Below, one piece after another: positions 28,604-38,727 of a stretch of DNA of 64,000 nt. A model generated the notes under the pieces. The model was not told where the DNA came from, ran no database searches, and saw only the letters and a program-made list of their open reading frames with translations. The number at the start of each line of letters is the position of its first letter. Positions within the stretch are counted from its first letter, which is position 1. This stretch comes from Pantoea trifolii (GTDB lineage Bacteria > Pseudomonadota > Gammaproteobacteria > Enterobacterales > Enterobacteriaceae), in assembly GCF_024506435.1 (NCBI RefSeq), contig NZ_JANIET010000001.1:2976001-3040000 (forward strand), written 5' to 3'. The translations under genes and the position numbers were made by a program.

Positions 28604-30094
28604 TTAGCGCGGTGAATCTTCCGCCAGCGTATCGTGATTCTCAGCATGATGTTCATGCTCTTTCTGCGCTTCAGCATGCACGCGTTTGCGCACGCCAAAC
28701 CAGCCCAGTACCAGAATCACGGCAATTAACGGGATTGAGGCGATGGTGTAGGTGCCGTTTGGATAGTCAAACGCCATCAACACCAGCACGCTCGCCAGGA
28801 ACAGCAGCGTCAACCATGAAGTAAATGGCGCCCACGGCAGTTTAAAGCTGACGTCGTCTGCCTTGCCTTCTCTAATCGCTTTGCGCAAACGCATCTGGCA
28901 CACCACGATAAAGCCCCACGACGAAATGATGCCGAGCGAAGCAACGTTCAGAACGATTTCAAATACCTGTGAAGGCACGTAGTAGTTGAGTACCACACCA
29001 AATATGTATACACCGATGGTCACCAGAATACCGGCATACGGCACCTGCTGTTTGCTCATCTTCGACATGAACTGCGGTGCAGAACCGCCCATCGACATCG
29101 AACGCAGGATACGACCGGTAGAATAAAGCCCCGAGTTGAGGCTCGACAGCGCGGCGCTCAGCACCACAATGTTCATCACGCTACCGATGTAAGGCACGCC
29201 AAGTTTAGAGAAGAAGGTCACGAACGGGCTTTGTCCGGCCTGATAGGCATTCCACGGCAGCAGCAGCACCAGTAACACCACCGAACCGACGTAGAACAGG
29301 CCGATACGCCAGATCACGCTGTTGATGGCTTTCGGCAGCATGGTTTTGGGATCTTTACACTCGCCTGCTGCAGTTCCCACCAGCTCAATCGAGGCAAAGG
29401 CAAATACCACGCCCTGCACCAACACCAGCGCTGGCAGTAAACCATGCGGGAAGAAGCCGCCGTTATCGGTGATTAAGTGGAATCCTGTGGTGTTGCCGTC
29501 GAGCGGCTTACCGCTTCCCAGGAATATCGTTCCCACAATCAGGAACGCCACAATCGCCAGCACTTTGACCAGTGCAAACCAGAACTCCATCTCGGCGAAC
29601 CACTTCACGCCGATCATGTTCATGGTACCGACAATGGCCAGCGCGCCCAGCGCAAACACCCACTGCGGCACATCGCCAAACGCGCCCCAATAGTGCATAT
29701 AAAGCGCGACGGCGGTGATATCGACAATACCGGTCATCGCCCAGTTGACGAAGTACATCCAGCCCGCAACGTAAGACGCTTTTTCCCCAAGGAATTCACG
29801 CGCATAAGAAACAAAGCTGCCGCTGGAAGGACGGTGTAATACCAGTTCGCCCAACGCACGGAGGATAAAGAAGGAGAAGATACCGCACACCAGATAAACC
29901 AGCGCCAGTGCAGGACCGGCCATTTGCAGGCGCGCGCCAGCACCGAGGAACAGACCGGTACCGATAGCACCGCCGATGGCGATCATTTGTACCTGACGGT
30001 TACCCATTGCTTTTTGGTAACCGCTGTCGTGCGAGTTGAGCCAGCGTCTTTTCGCAGCGCGTTGTTCGGCTGCGGTTTTTTTAGTTGATTTCAT
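28604..30094 (-). CDS. ansP: L-asparagine permease AnsP
   Basis: 496 residues from the ATG at 30094 (AGGA 5 bases upstream); two in-frame ATGs further out are possible. Amino-acid/polyamine antiporter family with 12 membrane segments. N-terminal KAMGNRQVQMIAIGGAIGTG and the EMEFWFALVKVLAIVAFLIV and GTAAGECKDP blocks match E. coli AnsP closely, so asparagine is the likely substrate. The C-terminus is histidine- and glutamate-rich, unlike the E. coli tail. It stands alone, upstream of the nap promoter region and with its own terminator. Confidence 0.92.
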   Translation of the reverse strand: MKSTKKTAAEQRAAKRRWLNSHDSGYQKAMGNRQVQMIAIGGAIGTGLFLGAGARLQMAGPALALVYLVCGIFSFFILRALGELVLHRPSSGSFVSYAREFLGEKASYVAGWMYFVNWAMTGIVDITAVALYMHYWGAFGDVPQWVFALGALAIVGTMNMIGVKWFAEMEFWFALVKVLAIVAFLIVGTIFLGSGKPLDGNTTGFHLITDNGGFFPHGLLPALVLVQGVVFAFASIELVGTAAGECKDPKTMLPKAINSVIWRIGLFYVGSVVLLVLLLPWNAYQAGQSPFVTFFSKLGVPYIGSVMNIVVLSAALSSLNSGLYSTGRILRSMSMGGSAPQFMSKMSKQQVPYAGILVTIGVYIFGVVLNYYVPSQVFEIVLNVASLGIISSWGFIVVCQMRLRKAIREGKADDVSFKLPWAPFTSWLTLLFLASVLVLMAFDYPNGTYTIASIPLIAVILVLGWFGVRKRVHAEAQKEHEHHAENHDTLAEDSPR

Positions 30095-30308
30095 AGCCAT
30101 CCTGTTTGTCCTGACCATCAATCACCGCCAAACCAAACGATTGCGTAGGGCGGTGCGAAATGGGGTAAAAACCCGGCGTCACGCGGCGGAACGATGTCGC
30201 GTGGCGGGGTGGGAATTTACGGCGATGAATCCTACCCGTTCTGCAAGAACGAAGCAAAAAATACCGCCAGGCTGCACAAGATGAATTGTAATAATCCGTC
30301 GCGGTGCA

Positions 30309-30337
30309 CAAAAAAACCGGTCAGAGGGCTGACCGGT
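30309..30337 (-). terminator. Terminator of the DUF1471 gene
   Basis: Minus strand ACCGGTCAG, loop of 4, CTGACCGGT (30337-30316), then a T-run of seven. It lies 53 bases after the stop of the small gene at 30390. Confidence 0.85.
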
Positions 30338-30389
30338 AAAGGGATGGCTACAGGGATAACGACTACTACAGGGTTACTACTGGAGGGAA

Positions 30390-30662
30390 TTAACGGTAAA
30401 TCTCTGCGGTGCCGCTCCACAGGCTGGAATCCCCTGGGGTTTGTACACCAATCACGCGATAGCCGCTGGCACCTTGCTCCTGCGCTTTCTGCGACAGATG
30501 GCGCGTTGCATCATCCAGCGTACCGCGTACGCCGCTGATGGAAACGGTGCCCGCGCTTTGCAGGTTTTGCGCTTCTGTAGCGCTTACGGGCTGGGCTGCC
30601 AGCGTCGAGAAACTTGCGGTGGCAAGCAGTGCAGCAGTCAGAACGGCATAACGTCTCTTCAT
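30390..30662 (-). CDS. Small periplasmic DUF1471 protein (YdgH/BhsA/McbA family)
   Basis: 90 residues from the ATG at 30662, preceded by AGGAG. Signal peptide ending LAAQ (about residue 22). The short mature domain has the family pattern SISGVRGTLDDATRHLSQKA and GASGYRVIGVQ, ending in an aromatic Tyr-Arg. Members of this family are stress-induced envelope proteins affecting biofilm and metal or acid tolerance; which paralogue this is cannot be told. Own terminator; divergent from narQ. Confidence 0.88.
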   Translation of the reverse strand: MKRRYAVLTAALLATASFSTLAAQPVSATEAQNLQSAGTVSISGVRGTLDDATRHLSQKAQEQGASGYRVIGVQTPGDSSLWSGTAEIYR

Positions 30663-30867
30663 GTGATGCTCCTGTTGTCTTCCGTTAAGGGTTACAGGAC
30701 TCATTATCACGCAGGGAATGAAAACCAGGTTGAGCAAGCCGTAAAGGCGTTTAATAATTCGCCAGCGAAACGCGAGTTACTTAGGGAAAGGTAAAGAGAA
30801 AGGGTTTTATCTGCTAAAAGTAACCTGATGTGACGAGATCGAACTCGCCGTTATCGCACGGCTGCCC

Positions 30868-30873
30868 TATAAT
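30868..30873 (+). promoter_or_regulatory. -10 element of narQ
   Basis: A consensus TATAAT 27 bases before the GTG start of narQ. No good -35 hexamer at 16-18 bp, so activation or an extended contact may be needed. Confidence 0.4.
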
Positions 30874-30899
30874 CCCACGCTCTTATAAGGGTTATTATT

Positions 30900-32588
30900 G
30901 TGATTGTGAAACGTCCCGTTACTCGAACCATTGCCCGCGCACTCAGCGTGATTGTGCTGCTGTCGCTGTTGACCACCGGGCTGGCGCTGATGACGCTCTC
31001 CAGCAGCCTGCGCGATGCCGAAGCGGTGAATGTCGCCGGATCGCTGCGCATGCAGATTTACCGCCTGGCGTGGGACAGCACGCGCGATCCGCAGCAGCTG
31101 GAACATCACATTCAACTCTACCGGCAAACGCTGGAATCCCCGGCACTGCAACATCTGGAGCGCGCGTGGGTGCCGCTTGAAGTGAGCAGCCGCTATCGCT
31201 ATCTGCATGACAGCTGGCCGATGTTGCAGGAGACCTTGCAGCCCGAGCGGGCACAAATCTACCAGCAGCGTGTCGCGGGCTATGTCAGCGAGATCGACCG
31301 CTTCGTGCTGGCATTGCAGCATTATGCTGAGCTAAAGATGCATCTGGTGGCCGCCAGCAGCCTGTTTGGTTTTCTGGCGATTGTGGCGCTGGCGCTGTGG
31401 ACGATTCGTTTCATCCGCCGCAACGTGGTGCGACCGCTCAACGCGCTGGTGACCGCCAGCCAATATGTTGAGCAGGCGAATTTCGCTTTTCCGCCGCTGC
31501 CGGTGCAACAACCCAATGAACTGGGTGTGCTGGCGCAGGCCTTCACCACCATGGCGGAACGGCTGCATTCGCACTATCGCCTGCTGGAGTGCGCGGTGCG
31601 CGATAAAACCGAAGATCTCACGCAGGCCAATCGCACGCTTTCCCTGCTGTATGAAAGCTCACAAATTCTCACCAGCAGCCCACCCAATCCCGAACTGTTT
31701 CAGGGATTGCTGCGTCTGGTGCAGCGGCGTGAAGCATTAACGGTGCTGCAAATTGTCAGCGAGGGGATTGAGTTTCAGGCCGGTGTGGCGGCGGATGATT
31801 TAAGCTGGCAGCGTTTACCGTTAATGCAGGAAGAGCAGCGGCTAGGCGAACTGTGTTGGCAAACCCGCCGTGCACCGCCCGCCGACGAACTGATGCAGAG
31901 CCTGGCGAACATGCTGGCGCGCGCGCTGTGGATCTGGCAGACGCAAAAACAGTATCAGCAGATGCTATTAATAGAAGAGCGCGCCACCATTGCGCGCGAA
32001 TTGCACGATTCACTGGCGCAGTCGCTCTCTTTCCTGCGCATCCAGCTGGCTTTGCTGCGGCGTAATGTCGATGAGTCGCAACCGCAGGCGCTGGCGATTA
32101 TCGCTGATTTTGATCGCGCGCTGGCCGAAGCCTATCAGCAGCTGCGCGAGCTGCTGACCACTTTCCGCCTGACCATCGAACAGGCCGATTTGGTGCAGGC
32201 GATGCAAGCGATGATTGCGCCACTGCAGGAGCAATCGCAGGCGGCCATCGACTTCGATTATCAGCCCGGCCTGCAGATGCTGGATGCCCAGCAGCAAGTG
32301 CATGTGCTGCAGATTGCGCGTGAAGCGCTGCTCAACGCGATTCGTCATGCGCAGGCGAAAAATATTCAGATTCATTATCAGCGTGTCGCTGATGAGGACC
32401 ACCTGCTGACCATTGAAGACGATGGCTGCGGTATCAGCAGCCTTGAAGAACCGCCGGGACATTATGGTTTAACCATCATGGCGGAACGCGCCGCACGATT
32501 ATCCGGCACGCTGATGATTACCCCGCAGGTGCAAGGCACGCGCGTGACGCTGCGTTTTCCGCCGCGCCCGGCGCATCGGCTGAGTTAA
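30900..32588 (+). CDS. narQ: Nitrate/nitrite sensor histidine kinase NarQ
   Basis: 562 residues with a GTG start (AAGGG 8 bases upstream; the E. coli protein begins with the same MIVKRPV). Two membrane segments (16-33, 148-169) frame a periplasmic four-helix sensor whose nitrate-binding P-box is SLRDAEAVNVAGSLRMQIYR (36-55). HAMP at about 170-225, then the H-box ERATIARELHDSLAQ with His369, and an ATPase domain with DDGCG. It phosphorylates NarP (and NarL if present). In E. coli narQ is not beside narP; here the two are adjacent. Confidence 0.96.
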   Translation: MIVKRPVTRTIARALSVIVLLSLLTTGLALMTLSSSLRDAEAVNVAGSLRMQIYRLAWDSTRDPQQLEHHIQLYRQTLESPALQHLERAWVPLEVSSRYRYLHDSWPMLQETLQPERAQIYQQRVAGYVSEIDRFVLALQHYAELKMHLVAASSLFGFLAIVALALWTIRFIRRNVVRPLNALVTASQYVEQANFAFPPLPVQQPNELGVLAQAFTTMAERLHSHYRLLECAVRDKTEDLTQANRTLSLLYESSQILTSSPPNPELFQGLLRLVQRREALTVLQIVSEGIEFQAGVAADDLSWQRLPLMQEEQRLGELCWQTRRAPPADELMQSLANMLARALWIWQTQKQYQQMLLIEERATIARELHDSLAQSLSFLRIQLALLRRNVDESQPQALAIIADFDRALAEAYQQLRELLTTFRLTIEQADLVQAMQAMIAPLQEQSQAAIDFDYQPGLQMLDAQQQVHVLQIAREALLNAIRHAQAKNIQIHYQRVADEDHLLTIEDDGCGISSLEEPPGHYGLTIMAERAARLSGTLMITPQVQGTRVTLRFPPRPAHRLS

Positions 32589-32600
32589 CAATGAGCATGA

Positions 32601-32624
32601 GGTCGCCATGAATGGCGACCCTAC
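32601..32624 (-). repeat. REP-like palindrome inside the narQ-narP unit
   Basis: GGTCGCCAT, loop GA, ATGGCGACC, CTAC. It occupies the 58-bp space between narQ and narP, so a narQP transcript would carry this hairpin. Confidence 0.9.
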
Positions 32625-32646
32625 GAGATTAAAAACTGGAGAGATT

Positions 32647-33282
32647 ATGGCTAACCCTTCCCTGACAATTATGATCGTTGATGATCATCCGCTGATGCGC
32701 CGTGGCATTCGCCAGCTGCTGGCACTGGAGCCTCGGCTGGAAGTGGTGGCCGAAGCCAATAACGGCACCGAAGCGCTGGCCGAAGCGCGGCGTTTATCGC
32801 CGGATGTCATCCTGCTGGATCTCAACATGAAAGGCATGTCGGGGCTGGATACGTTGAAAGCGCTGCGAAACGAAGGCATCGCCGCGCGCATTTTGGTGCT
32901 GACGGTTTCTGATGCGCGCAATGATATCTACGCGATGGTGGATGCCGGCGCCGACGGCTATTTGCTAAAAGACAGTGAACCTGAACTGCTGCTGGCGCAA
33001 GTGATGCGCGGCGCAAAGGGTGAAAACGTGTTTAGCGATGCGGTGGCCGATTATCTTGCAACGCGTCAGCCAACGTCGAATCCGTTCAAACAGCTGACGG
33101 AACGCGAGCTGGATGTGCTGCAGGAAGTGGCGCGCGGATTATCGAATAAGGAGATCGCCGCCACCTTGCATATCTCCGAAGAGACGGTAAAAGTGCACAT
33201 TCGCAACCTGCTGCGCAAGCTGGATGTCCGTTCGCGCGTTGCTGCGACGGTGCTGTGGCTGGAGAGTCGACGACATGTGTAA
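32647..33282 (+). CDS. narP: Nitrate/nitrite response regulator NarP
   Basis: 211 residues from the ATG at 32647 (GGAGAG upstream); the frame extends into the REP element without homology. Receiver domain with acidic pair DD at 12-13, phospho-acceptor Asp58 in VILLDLNMKGMSGLDTL, and Lys in LLKDSEP. LuxR-type helix-turn-helix at about 148-190 (LSNKEIAATLHISEETVKVH). Closer to NarP than NarL by its short linker and NMKGMSGLDTL block. It should bind 7-2-7 sites such as that at napF, 4 kb away. Confidence 0.93.
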   Translation: MANPSLTIMIVDDHPLMRRGIRQLLALEPRLEVVAEANNGTEALAEARRLSPDVILLDLNMKGMSGLDTLKALRNEGIAARILVLTVSDARNDIYAMVDAGADGYLLKDSEPELLLAQVMRGAKGENVFSDAVADYLATRQPTSNPFKQLTERELDVLQEVARGLSNKEIAATLHISEETVKVHIRNLLRKLDVRSRVAATVLWLESRRHV

Positions 33283-33312
33283 TCGCGCACATAAAATCAT
33301 CACGACATTCAC

Positions 33313-33330
33313 ACTTTCTCCATAATTTAC
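33313..33330 (+). promoter_or_regulatory. BaeR box upstream of acrD
   Basis: The 18-mer ACTTTCTCCATAATTTAC matches the E. coli BaeR consensus (TTTTTCTCCATDATTGGC) at 14 of 18 positions, including the whole TTTCTCCAT-A-ATT core. It is 147 bp before the acrD ATG. BaeSR activates acrD in E. coli. Confidence 0.65.
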
Positions 33331-33476
33331 TCACGATTCTCTAATTTGCTCAGCGTAAAGTACTATCAGCAGGCGTTTTCGTTAGAGGACCTTGCACTCC
33401 GCCAGCGTGACGCCATCCGCGCATCGCGCTCATCATAATAAAAGTAAAAAATACGCAGTTGAGGAGTGTCGGTTAC

Positions 33477-36400
33477 ATGTCGAATTTTTTTATCGACCGC
33501 CCCATTTTTGCCTGGGTTCTGTCTATTTTGCTCTGCCTGTGCGGCACGCTGGCAATCATCTCGCTGCCGATTGAGCAATATCCCGACCTCGCACCGCCCA
33601 ACGTGCGTATTACCGCCAACTATCCCGGCGCATCCGCAGAAACACTGGAAAACACCGTCACACAAGTTATCGAACAAAACATGACCGGCATCGATAATTT
33701 GATGTACATGTCCTCCAACAGCAGCAACACCGGCCAGGCCCAAATCACCCTCACCTTTACCGCTGGCACCAATCCTGATGAAGCGCGCCAGCAGGTGCAA
33801 AACCAGCTGCAAAGTGCGCTGCGTAAACTGCCTGCAGCGGTACAGTCACAAGGCGTGACGGTGAATAAAACCGGTGATAGCAATATCCTGATGATTGCCT
33901 TCGTCTCCACCGACGGAAGTATGGACAAACAGGATATTTCAGATTATGTCGCCAGTAACATTCAGGATCCGCTCAGCCGTATCGATGGCGTCGGCCAGGT
34001 TGATGCTTACGGCTCGCAATATGCGATGCGCATCTGGCTCGATCCCAATAAGCTGATTGCCTACGCGCTGACCACCGAAGATGTGGTGAGCGCGATTGAA
34101 TCACAGAACGCGCAGGTCGCGGTGGGTCAGGTCGGCGGATTGCCGTCGGTTGACAAGCAAGCGCTCAACGCCACGGTAAATGCGCAGTCGATGCTGCAAA
34201 CGCCTGAGCAGTTCAAAGCGGTGACGCTGAAAACCAACAGCGACGGCTCGGTAGTGACGCTCGGCGATGTGGCGGATGTGGCGATGGGCGCGGAAAAATA
34301 TGACTTCCTCAGCCGCTACAATGGTCAGGCGGCTTCGGGGCTCGGCATTAAGCTGGCTTCCGGTGCCAATGAGATGAACACCGACAAACTGGTGCGCGCG
34401 CGCATTGCTGAGCTGTCGCACTACTTCCCGCACGGGCTGGAGGCCAAAGTTGCCTATGAAACCACGCCGTTCGTGAAGGCCTCGATTAAAGACGTGGTGA
34501 AAACCCTGCTGGAAGCGATCCTGCTGGTGTTCCTGGTGATGTATCTGTTCCTGCAAAACTTCCGTGCCACGCTGATTCCAACCATCGCCGTGCCGGTGGT
34601 GCTGCTCGGCACCTTTGCGGTGCTCTATGCCTTTGGTTACAGCATCAACACCCTCACCATGTTCGCCATGGTGCTCGCCATCGGCTTGTTGGTGGATGAC
34701 GCCATCGTAGTGGTGGAAAACGTCGAGCGCATCATGAGCGAAGAAGGTCTGTCGCCGCGCGCCGCCACGCGTAAATCGATGGGGCAGATTCAGGGCGCGC
34801 TGGTCGGTATTGCGCTGGTGCTGTCGGCGGTGTTTGTGCCGATGGCGTTCTTTGGCGGCACCGTCGGCGCCATCTATCGCCAGTTCTCGATCACTATCGT
34901 TTCGGCGATGGTGCTGTCGGTATTGGTGGCGATGATTCTGACGCCTGCGCTCTGTTCCACGCTGCTGAAACCGCTGGAGCAAGGTCATCATCACGGTCGT
35001 CGTGGCTTCTTCGGCTGGTTTAACCGCACCTTCAACGCCAGCGCGGAACGTTATGAGCGCGGCGTCGCCAAAATTCTGCGCAAAGGCGGTCGCTGGCTGC
35101 TGCTCTATCTCGCGATTATCGGCCTGATGGCGTTCCTGTTTATCCGTCTGCCCACCTCGTTCCTGCCGCTGGAAGATCGCGGCGTGTTCCTGACGCAGGT
35201 GCAATTACCTGCCGGTGCAACGCTGGAGCAAACCTCGAACGTGGTGGCGAAGGTCGAGAACTACTACATGACCCAGGAGAAAGACAATGTGGTCTCGGTG
35301 TTCTCCACCATCGGTGCGGGTCCCGGCGGTAACGGTCAGAACGTGGCGCGACTGTTTGTCCGCTTGAAAGATTGGGAAGAGCGTCCGGGCAGCGATCGCA
35401 CCTCTTTCGCCATCATTGAGCGCGCAACCAAAGCCTTCCACAAGATCAACGAAGCGCGCGTTATCGCCAGCAGTCCACCCGCGATTACCGGCATGGGCAG
35501 TTCGTCGGGCTTCGATATGGAGCTGCAGGATCACGGTGGAATCGGCCACACGCAGTTGATGGCGATGCGTGACAAGTTACTGGAGCTGGCCGACAGTAAT
35601 CCGGCGCTGTCGCGCGTGCGTCACAACGGCCTCGACGACAGCCCGCAGTTGCAGATTGATGTCGATCAGCGCAAAGCGCAGGCGCTGGGCGTGTCGCTGG
35701 ATACCATTAATGACACCTTAACCACCGCGTGGGGCTCGACCTACGTCAATGACTTCCTCGATCGCGGCCGCGTGAAGAAAGTCTACGTGCAGGCAGCGGC
35801 AGAGTTCCGCATGCTGCCGGAAGACGTCAACAAGTGGTACGTGCGTAACAGCAGCGGCGGCATGGTGCCCTTCTCCGCCTTCGCCACCAGCCACTGGCAG
35901 ACTGGTTCGCCGCGTCTGGAGCGTTACAACGGTTACTCCGCACTGGAGATTGTCGGTGAAGCGGCGAACGGCGTCAGTAGCGGTACAGCGATGGACGTGA
36001 TGGAAAAACTGGTTGGGCAGCTGCCGCTCGGCGTCGGCTTCCAGTGGACCGGCGCATCCTATCAGGAACGCTTATCCGGTTCGCAGGCGCCCGCGCTGTA
36101 TGCGATTTCGCTGCTGGTGGTGTTCCTGTGTCTGGCGGCGCTGTATGAGAGCTGGTCAATTCCGTTCTCGGTGATGCTGGTGGTTCCGCTCGGCGTCGTG
36201 GGTGCGCTGGTGGCAACCTGGATGCGCGGGCTGGAGAACGATGTCTATTTCCAGGTGGGCTTGCTTACGGTGATCGGCTTGTCGGCGAAGAATGCCATTT
36301 TGATTGTCGAGTTCGCCAATGAGATCAACAGCAAAGGGCGCGAACTGATGGAGTCGACGCTGGAAGCCTCACGTCAGCGCCTGCGCCCGATCCTGATGAC

Positions 36401-36593
36401 TTCTCTGGCGTTTATCTTCGGCGTGCTGCCGATGGCGATCAGCAGCGGTGCGGGTTCCGGCAGCCAGCACGCGGTAGGTACCGGCGTAATGGGCGGGATG
36501 ATTTCCGCTACCGTGCTGGCGATTTTCTTTGTGCCGTTGTTCTTTGTGGTGGTGCGCCGCCGTTTCCCACTGAAAGAGAAGCCGCACGATTAA
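33477..36593 (+). CDS. acrD: Aminoglycoside/multidrug RND efflux pump AcrD
   Basis: 1038 residues from the ATG at 33477; an upstream TTG in frame is not conserved. RND transporter with 12 membrane segments and two large periplasmic loops. The proton-relay motif [18 protein letters not shown] (TM4) is intact, as is [15 protein letters not shown] (TM10 region). The start [15 protein letters not shown] and near-uniform similarity to E. coli AcrD support this name over AcrB. Works with AcrA and TolC encoded elsewhere to expel aminoglycosides, bile salts and other amphiphiles. Stands alone, convergent with ypfM. Confidence 0.96.
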   Translation: MSNFFIDRPIFAWVLSILLCLCGTLAIISLPIEQYPDLAPPNVRITANYPGASAETLENTVTQVIEQNMTGIDNLMYMSSNSSNTGQAQITLTFTAGTNPDEARQQVQNQLQSALRKLPAAVQSQGVTVNKTGDSNILMIAFVSTDGSMDKQDISDYVASNIQDPLSRIDGVGQVDAYGSQYAMRIWLDPNKLIAYALTTEDVVSAIESQNAQVAVGQVGGLPSVDKQALNATVNAQSMLQTPEQFKAVTLKTNSDGSVVTLGDVADVAMGAEKYDFLSRYNGQAASGLGIKLASGANEMNTDKLVRARIAELSHYFPHGLEAKVAYETTPFVKASIKDVVKTLLEAILLVFLVMYLFLQNFRATLIPTIAVPVVLLGTFAVLYAFGYSINTLTMFAMVLAIGLLVDDAIVVVENVERIMSEEGLSPRAATRKSMGQIQGALVGIALVLSAVFVPMAFFGGTVGAIYRQFSITIVSAMVLSVLVAMILTPALCSTLLKPLEQGHHHGRRGFFGWFNRTFNASAERYERGVAKILRKGGRWLLLYLAIIGLMAFLFIRLPTSFLPLEDRGVFLTQVQLPAGATLEQTSNVVAKVENYYMTQEKDNVVSVFSTIGAGPGGNGQNVARLFVRLKDWEERPGSDRTSFAIIERATKAFHKINEARVIASSPPAITGMGSSSGFDMELQDHGGIGHTQLMAMRDKLLELADSNPALSRVRHNGLDDSPQLQIDVDQRKAQALGVSLDTINDTLTTAWGSTYVNDFLDRGRVKKVYVQAAAEFRMLPEDVNKWYVRNSSGGMVPFSAFATSHWQTGSPRLERYNGYSALEIVGEAANGVSSGTAMDVMEKLVGQLPLGVGFQWTGASYQERLSGSQAPALYAISLLVVFLCLAALYESWSIPFSVMLVVPLGVVGALVATWMRGLENDVYFQVGLLTVIGLSAKNAILIVEFANEINSKGRELMESTLEASRQRLRPILMTSLAFIFGVLPMAISSGAGSGSQHAVGTGVMGGMISATVLAIFFVPLFFVVVRRRFPLKEKPHD

Positions 36594-36622
36594 GCATGCC
36601 ATTCCGCTGCGTGTATTTATTC

Positions 36623-36646
36623 GGTCGCCATGAATGGCGACCCTAC
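36623..36646 (-). repeat. REP-like palindrome (canonical stem)
   Basis: GGTCGCCAT, loop GA, ATGGCGACC, CTAC. It sits 29 bp after the acrD stop and directly before the bidirectional terminator. Confidence 0.9.
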
Positions 36647-36685
36647 AAAAAAAGCCGCCATGAACGTCATGGCGGCTTTATTGTT
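36647..36685. terminator. Bidirectional terminator between acrD and ypfM
   Basis: Thirteen-base inverted repeat AAAGCCGCCATGA (36651-36663) and its complement (36667-36679) with a 3-base loop. On the minus strand it is followed by seven T residues (serving ypfM); on the plus strand by TTTATTGTTG (serving acrD). Confidence 0.85.
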
Positions 36686-36740
36686 GTGTGTGGTAAGAAT
36701 CACAGCAAGTTGGGAAATGCCCTGCTTTTGTCTTCACGCG

Positions 36741-36803
36741 TTACTTGTTGCGTAACATCGCTTCGATGAATTCTTTCCAGTTTCCCATTTCGGTGTCGAC
36801 CAT
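36741..36803 (-). CDS. ypfM: Small protein YpfM
   Basis: 20 codons: MVDTEMGNWKEFIEAMLRNK. It matches E. coli YpfM (19 residues) in the core GNWK-[ED]-FIE-x-MLR and lies in the same place, between acrD and yffB on the minus strand. AGAGAGG sits 6 bases before the ATG, and the bidirectional terminator follows about 60 bases after the stop. Function unknown; the predicted short amphipathic helix has no membrane segment. Confidence 0.85.
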   Translation of the reverse strand: MVDTEMGNWKEFIEAMLRNK

Positions 36804-37208
36804 AAAAATCCTCTCTTATTGTAGCGGCAATTCTACGCCGTTTTTTTCTACAGGTGAATACGTTCCCACCTGTTATCACTATCGGCAAAAGCGTCGAAAA
36901 TCTTCAATCTGCTGAAATTGCGTACTGACGCACATTTCAGCAACTCTATAATGCGTCAGGAAAAATGCCTGACTTAAATCGCATAGCAGAAAATGGCGAT
37001 TAGGATAATCCTTAGTGGCTTAATGATGTCGCAGGCAATTATTGAGTGCGTAAGTGAAAGCGCTTCCTGGCCCTAAGTAATAAGTTTTATAACGGCAAAA
37101 GAGTCATGAAAAATACCTGAATCAGGCAGGCTTTCGCCGTCAGCGCTCACAGCCCTTAGAGCGCTGTGGTAAACTCGCGCTTTATTTTTTACTAAACGGG
37201 AATAAGCG
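36804..37208. other. 405-bp intergenic region between ypfM and yffB
   Basis: No open frame with a ribosome site is convincing. A good plus-strand promoter is seen at 36925-36952, followed at once by a short hairpin (36955-36973). Otherwise nothing recognisable. Confidence 0.5.
36925..36952 (+). promoter_or_regulatory. Candidate sigma-70 promoter upstream of yffB-dapE
   Basis: CTGACG, 16 bases, TATAAT (36947-36952). The predicted start is about 250 bases before yffB, and the first transcribed bases form GTCAGG-loop-CCTGAC (36955-36973). It may drive a long leader or a separate small RNA. Confidence 0.45.
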
Positions 37209-37577
37209 ATGACAGCGCAGTGGGTGATGTACGGAATTAAAAATTGCGACACGATTAAAAAAGCACGCAACTATTTAGCGTCTTCCGGTATCGACTACTG
37301 TTTTCATGACTATCGCGTGGATGGCATTGATGACGCGTTGCTGCAATCGTTTATCGATCAGCTCGGTTATGAGGCGCTGCTCAACACGCGCGGTACCACG
37401 TGGCGCAAGCTGCCGGAAGCCGAACGCGATGCGGTAAACGATGCCGCCAGCGCCAAAGCGGTGATGCTGGCGCAACCTGCCATCATCAAGCGTCCGGTGT
37501 TAGCCGCACCGAATGGCGATCTGCTGGTCGGCTTCAACGATTCCCTTTATTCCGCCTTTATCCAGGAGAAGTCATAA
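37209..37577 (+). CDS. yffB: ArsC-like thioredoxin-fold protein YffB
   Basis: 122 residues. Spx/ArsC family: [16 protein letters not shown] with a single reactive Cys13, then FHDYRVDG and [12 protein letters not shown]. The CX2C pair is absent, so it is not a classic arsenate reductase; E. coli YffB is reported to bind glutathione but its role is unclear. The gene ends one base before the dapE start, implying co-transcription, as in other enterobacteria. Confidence 0.93.
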   Translation: MTAQWVMYGIKNCDTIKKARNYLASSGIDYCFHDYRVDGIDDALLQSFIDQLGYEALLNTRGTTWRKLPEAERDAVNDAASAKAVMLAQPAIIKRPVLAAPNGDLLVGFNDSLYSAFIQEKS

Positions 37578-37578
37578 C

Positions 37579-38706
37579 ATGTTCTGTCCGGTTATTGAGC
37601 TGGCTCAGCAGCTTATCCGTCGCCCGTCTCTCAGCCCGGATGATGCCGGTTGTCAGGCGCTGCTGATTGCGCGTCTGGAAGCCATCGGCTTCAGCGTTGA
37701 GCCGATGCACATTGGCGATACGCTGAACTTTTGGGCGACGCGCGGCCAGGGCGAAACGCTGGCGTTTGCCGGTCATACCGATGTGGTGCCGCCGGGCGAT
37801 GCCAACCGCTGGATCAGCCCGCCGTTTGAACCGAGCATCCGCGATGGCATGCTGTTTGGTCGTGGCGCGGCAGATATGAAAGGCTCGCTGGCAGCGATGG
37901 TGGTGGCAGCGGAACGCTTTGTTGCCACTAATCCGCAGCATAAAGGTCGTCTGGCGTTTCTGATTACCTCCGATGAAGAAGCCAGCGCGGTTAACGGTAC
38001 GGTGAAAGTGGTTGAACGCCTGATGGCGCGCAACGAGCGCATGGATTATTGCCTGGTCGGCGAACCGTCGAGCACCGAAATCGTGGGTGATGTGGTGAAG
38101 AATGGCCGTCGCGGCTCGATGACCGCGAATCTCACCATTCACGGCGTGCAGGGCCACGTGGCCTATCCGCATCTGGCGGATAATCCGGTGCATCGCGCCA
38201 TGCCGGCGCTGAATGAGCTGGTGGAAACCGTGTGGGATGAAGGCAATGAATTCTTCCCGCCGACCAGCATGCAGATCGCTAACGTGCAGGCCGGCACCGG
38301 CAGCAACAACGTGATTCCTGGCGAATTCTTTGTGCAGTTTAACTTCCGTTTCAGCACCCAATTGACCGATCAGATGATTAAAGATCGCGTGGCGGAACTG
38401 CTCAATCGCCATCAGCTGCGCTACACGCTAGAGTGGAATGTTTCCGGTCAGCCGTTCCTGACCTCACGCGGTAAGCTGGTGGATGCCGTGGTAAACGCTG
38501 TGACGCACTATAATGAGATTAAGCCGCAGTTACTGACGACCGGCGGCACCTCTGATGGGCGCTTTATCGCGCGCATGGGTGCGCAGGTGGTGGAACTGGG
38601 CCCGGTGAACGCCACCATTCATAAGATCAATGAGTGCGTGAAAGCGTCAGATTTGCAGATGCTGAGCCGTATGTATCAGCGCATCATGGAACAGCTGATT
38701 GCCTAA
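37579..38706 (+). CDS. dapE: Succinyl-diaminopimelate desuccinylase DapE
   Basis: 375 residues from the ATG at 37579, equal to E. coli. M20 zinc peptidase: metal-binding [34 protein letters not shown] (catalytic Glu) and LVGEPSS, and C-terminal NATIHKINE. Releases succinate from N-succinyl-LL-diaminopimelate for lysine and peptidoglycan synthesis. Second gene after yffB, followed by ypfN. Confidence 0.98.
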   Translation: MFCPVIELAQQLIRRPSLSPDDAGCQALLIARLEAIGFSVEPMHIGDTLNFWATRGQGETLAFAGHTDVVPPGDANRWISPPFEPSIRDGMLFGRGAADMKGSLAAMVVAAERFVATNPQHKGRLAFLITSDEEASAVNGTVKVVERLMARNERMDYCLVGEPSSTEIVGDVVKNGRRGSMTANLTIHGVQGHVAYPHLADNPVHRAMPALNELVETVWDEGNEFFPPTSMQIANVQAGTGSNNVIPGEFFVQFNFRFSTQLTDQMIKDRVAELLNRHQLRYTLEWNVSGQPFLTSRGKLVDAVVNAVTHYNEIKPQLLTTGGTSDGRFIARMGAQVVELGPVNATIHKINECVKASDLQMLSRMYQRIMEQLIA

Positions 38707-38727
38707 GCGCACAGAAGGAGAAAGGGG

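Noticed and set aside
30130..30200. A GTAGGG stretch upstream of ansP as another REP copy
   Set aside because: The bases after GTAGGG do not form the 9-bp stem or any comparable palindrome.
34101..35204. A 367-codon open frame antisense to acrD
   Set aside because: Its product is unusually rich in His, Arg and Gln with no domain pattern, no ribosome site was found, and acrD on the other strand is a clear full-length homologue. It is a by-product of acrD codon use.
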